Part shown: piece after piece, positions 14,167-15,086 of the stretch | Layout of the letters: each line of letters begins with the position of its first letter | Numbering within the stretch: position 1 is the stretch's first letter | Translations under genes and position numbers: made by a program | DNA from: an uncultured Eubacteriales bacterium | GTDB taxonomy: Bacteria; Bacillota_A; Clostridia; Christensenellales; Aristaeellaceae | Assembly (NCBI GenBank): GCA_900321945.1 | Contig: ONXY01000076.1 | Span: 1 to 15,086, forward strand | Length of the DNA stretch: 15,086 nucleotides | Reading direction: 5' to 3' | Notes under the pieces: generated by a model | Told to the model about the DNA's origin: nothing | The model's database searches: none | Seen by the model: only the letters and a program-made list of their open reading frames with translations

Positions 14167-15086
14167 ATGAGCGATACAAACGTCAGGAAAAGCGGAAAGA
14201 AGAAAAAGCGGATCGTCCGGCGCGTGATCGGAACGCTGATCGTGCTGATGCTGATCGGCGGGGCAGGCGTGTATACCTGGGCAAAGCTTAAGGACAAATA
14301 CACGGTGACGTACGACGAGTATACGGCCACCACCGGAACAATCTCCAATTCTCTCAGCTTCACAGGCAGCATGGCGCTTCGGGACAGCGCGACCTATACC
14401 GCCTCCTCGTCCGGAACCGTCCGCAATGTGTACGTGCAGAACGGGGACCGGGTGAAAAAAGGGGACCGGCTGGTCCGGCTGAGCAGCGGCAGCCTCTGCA
14501 CGGCGGATTTCGACGGTACGGTGAACATGGTCAGCGTGAAGAACGGGGACGAGGTCTCCGCCGGAGATACGCTGGTGCAGATCGCCGATTTCGAACACAT
14601 GGAGGTCTCCTTCCGGGTGGACGAGTACGACATCGGAGACGTCCGGGTCGGAGAGGAATGCACGATCACCGCCACCGCTACGGAAAAGATCTTCAAATCC
14701 TCAGTTGACACGATCAACTACATCTCGTCCTCCACGGGGAACGTCGCTTATTACACCGCGACCGCGAGGGTGGATGTGGACGGCGGCGTCTATCCGGGCA
14801 TGCAGGTTACGGTGACCATCCCCCAGGAGGAGGCCGTGGACGTCGTGATTCTGAAGGCGGACGCGCTGAGCTTCACGCTCGAGAATAAGGCGTTCGTTTA
14901 CAAAATGAAGGAGGATCAGTCCCTGGAGGAAGTACCTGTGGACGTCGGCGTCAGCAACGGAAACTATGTGGAAATCAAAACCGGGCTGCAGAGCGGCGAA
15001 AAGGTGTACGCGGTCAGCAAAACCAAGGAGGATTCCCTGTCCTCCCTGCTGTCCGGCATGTTCGGACAGAGACAGTACAACCGTCC
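14167..15086 (+). CDS. HlyD/MacA-like membrane fusion adaptor (3' truncated)
   Basis: This is the extracytoplasmic adaptor of an efflux or export system, anchored by one N-terminal helix (about 16-39) after a very basic tail. The 306 visible residues run to the window edge without a stop. SGTVRNVYVQNGDRVKKGD (82-100) is one half of a lipoyl-like domain and FDGTVNMVSVKNGDEVSAGD (115-134) the other. A beta-barrel follows (about 144-220) with VRVGEECTI and PGMQVTVTI, then a membrane-proximal part with VGVSNGNYVEIKTGLQSGEKV. Only nine residues join the first half, ending about 105, to the second, so the coiled-coil hairpin of typical adaptors is absent. The ribosome site GAGAGGAG (14147-14154) lies twelve bases before ATG, and a stop codon in frame at 14161 excludes a longer start. 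A MacB-type ABC transporter would be expected downstream, outside the window. Confidence 0.9.
   Translation, partial: MSDTNVRKSGKKKKRIVRRVIGTLIVLMLIGGAGVYTWAKLKDKYTVTYDEYTATTGTISNSLSFTGSMALRDSATYTASSSGTVRNVYVQNGDRVKKGDRLVRLSSGSLCTADFDGTVNMVSVKNGDEVSAGDTLVQIADFEHMEVSFRVDEYDIGDVRVGEECTITATATEKIFKSSVDTINYISSSTGNVAYYTATARVDVDGGVYPGMQVTVTIPQEEAVDVVILKADALSFTLENKAFVYKMKEDQSLEEVPVDVGVSNGNYVEIKTGLQSGEKVYAVSKTKEDSLSSLLSGMFGQRQYNR

Overview
The window looks like a chromosomal segment of a fairly GC-rich member of the Bacillota, most likely class Clostridia; I cannot resolve the family. The reasons are strong purine-rich Shine-Dalgarno sites, sigma-A type promoters with TATAAT boxes, short intergenic gaps, and small genes typical of the phylum (DUF896/YnzC and DUF1292). 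There are no tRNAs, rRNAs, CRISPR arrays, insertion sequences or phage genes. It holds fourteen protein genes, two of them cut by the window edges, and no gene-free stretch longer than about 175 bases.

Layout. Bases 1-5705 (+): the 3' part of an ABC exporter half-transporter, an AEC-family permease, a cytosolic GH36 alpha-galactosidase and exodeoxyribonuclease III, closed by a strong hairpin that also serves the opposing genes. Bases 5744-7107 (-): a coupled pair with an ATGA overlap, an F420-ligase-like protein followed by a DUF1643 protein. Bases 7108-7276: back-to-back divergent promoters whose -35 boxes are two bases apart. Bases 7277-9251 (+): a GT2-GtrA fusion glycosyltransferase and a nine-helix membrane protein that aligns by eye with prolipoprotein diacylglyceryl transferase (Lgt) but lacks most of its active-site residues. 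Bases 9282-9731 (-): a small GNAT acetyltransferase, tightly divergent from a ynzC-like DUF896 gene (9759-9962, +). Bases 10040-12403 (+): a promoter-to-terminator unit of a very acidic DUF1292 protein, a membrane-anchored phosphodiester glycosidase (NAGPA domain) and a second degenerate Lgt-like protein. Bases 12576-14027 (+): a sodium:solute symporter of the PutP type with its own promoter and terminator. Bases 14167-end (+): a membrane-fusion (HlyD/MacA-like) adaptor, cut at the 3' edge.

The most interesting theme is the envelope block at 7.2-12.4 kb. Two separate operons each place a degenerate Lgt-fold membrane protein beside an enzyme of surface-glycan or lipid-linked-sugar chemistry: a polyprenyl-phosphate type glycosyltransferase with GtrA in one, a phosphodiester glycosidase in the other. 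The two Lgt-like proteins share an extra pair of C-terminal helices and have lost different catalytic residues. A shared role in handling lipid-linked or phosphodiester-linked glycans is a hypothesis only. The rest of the window is largely ordinary housekeeping and transport content.
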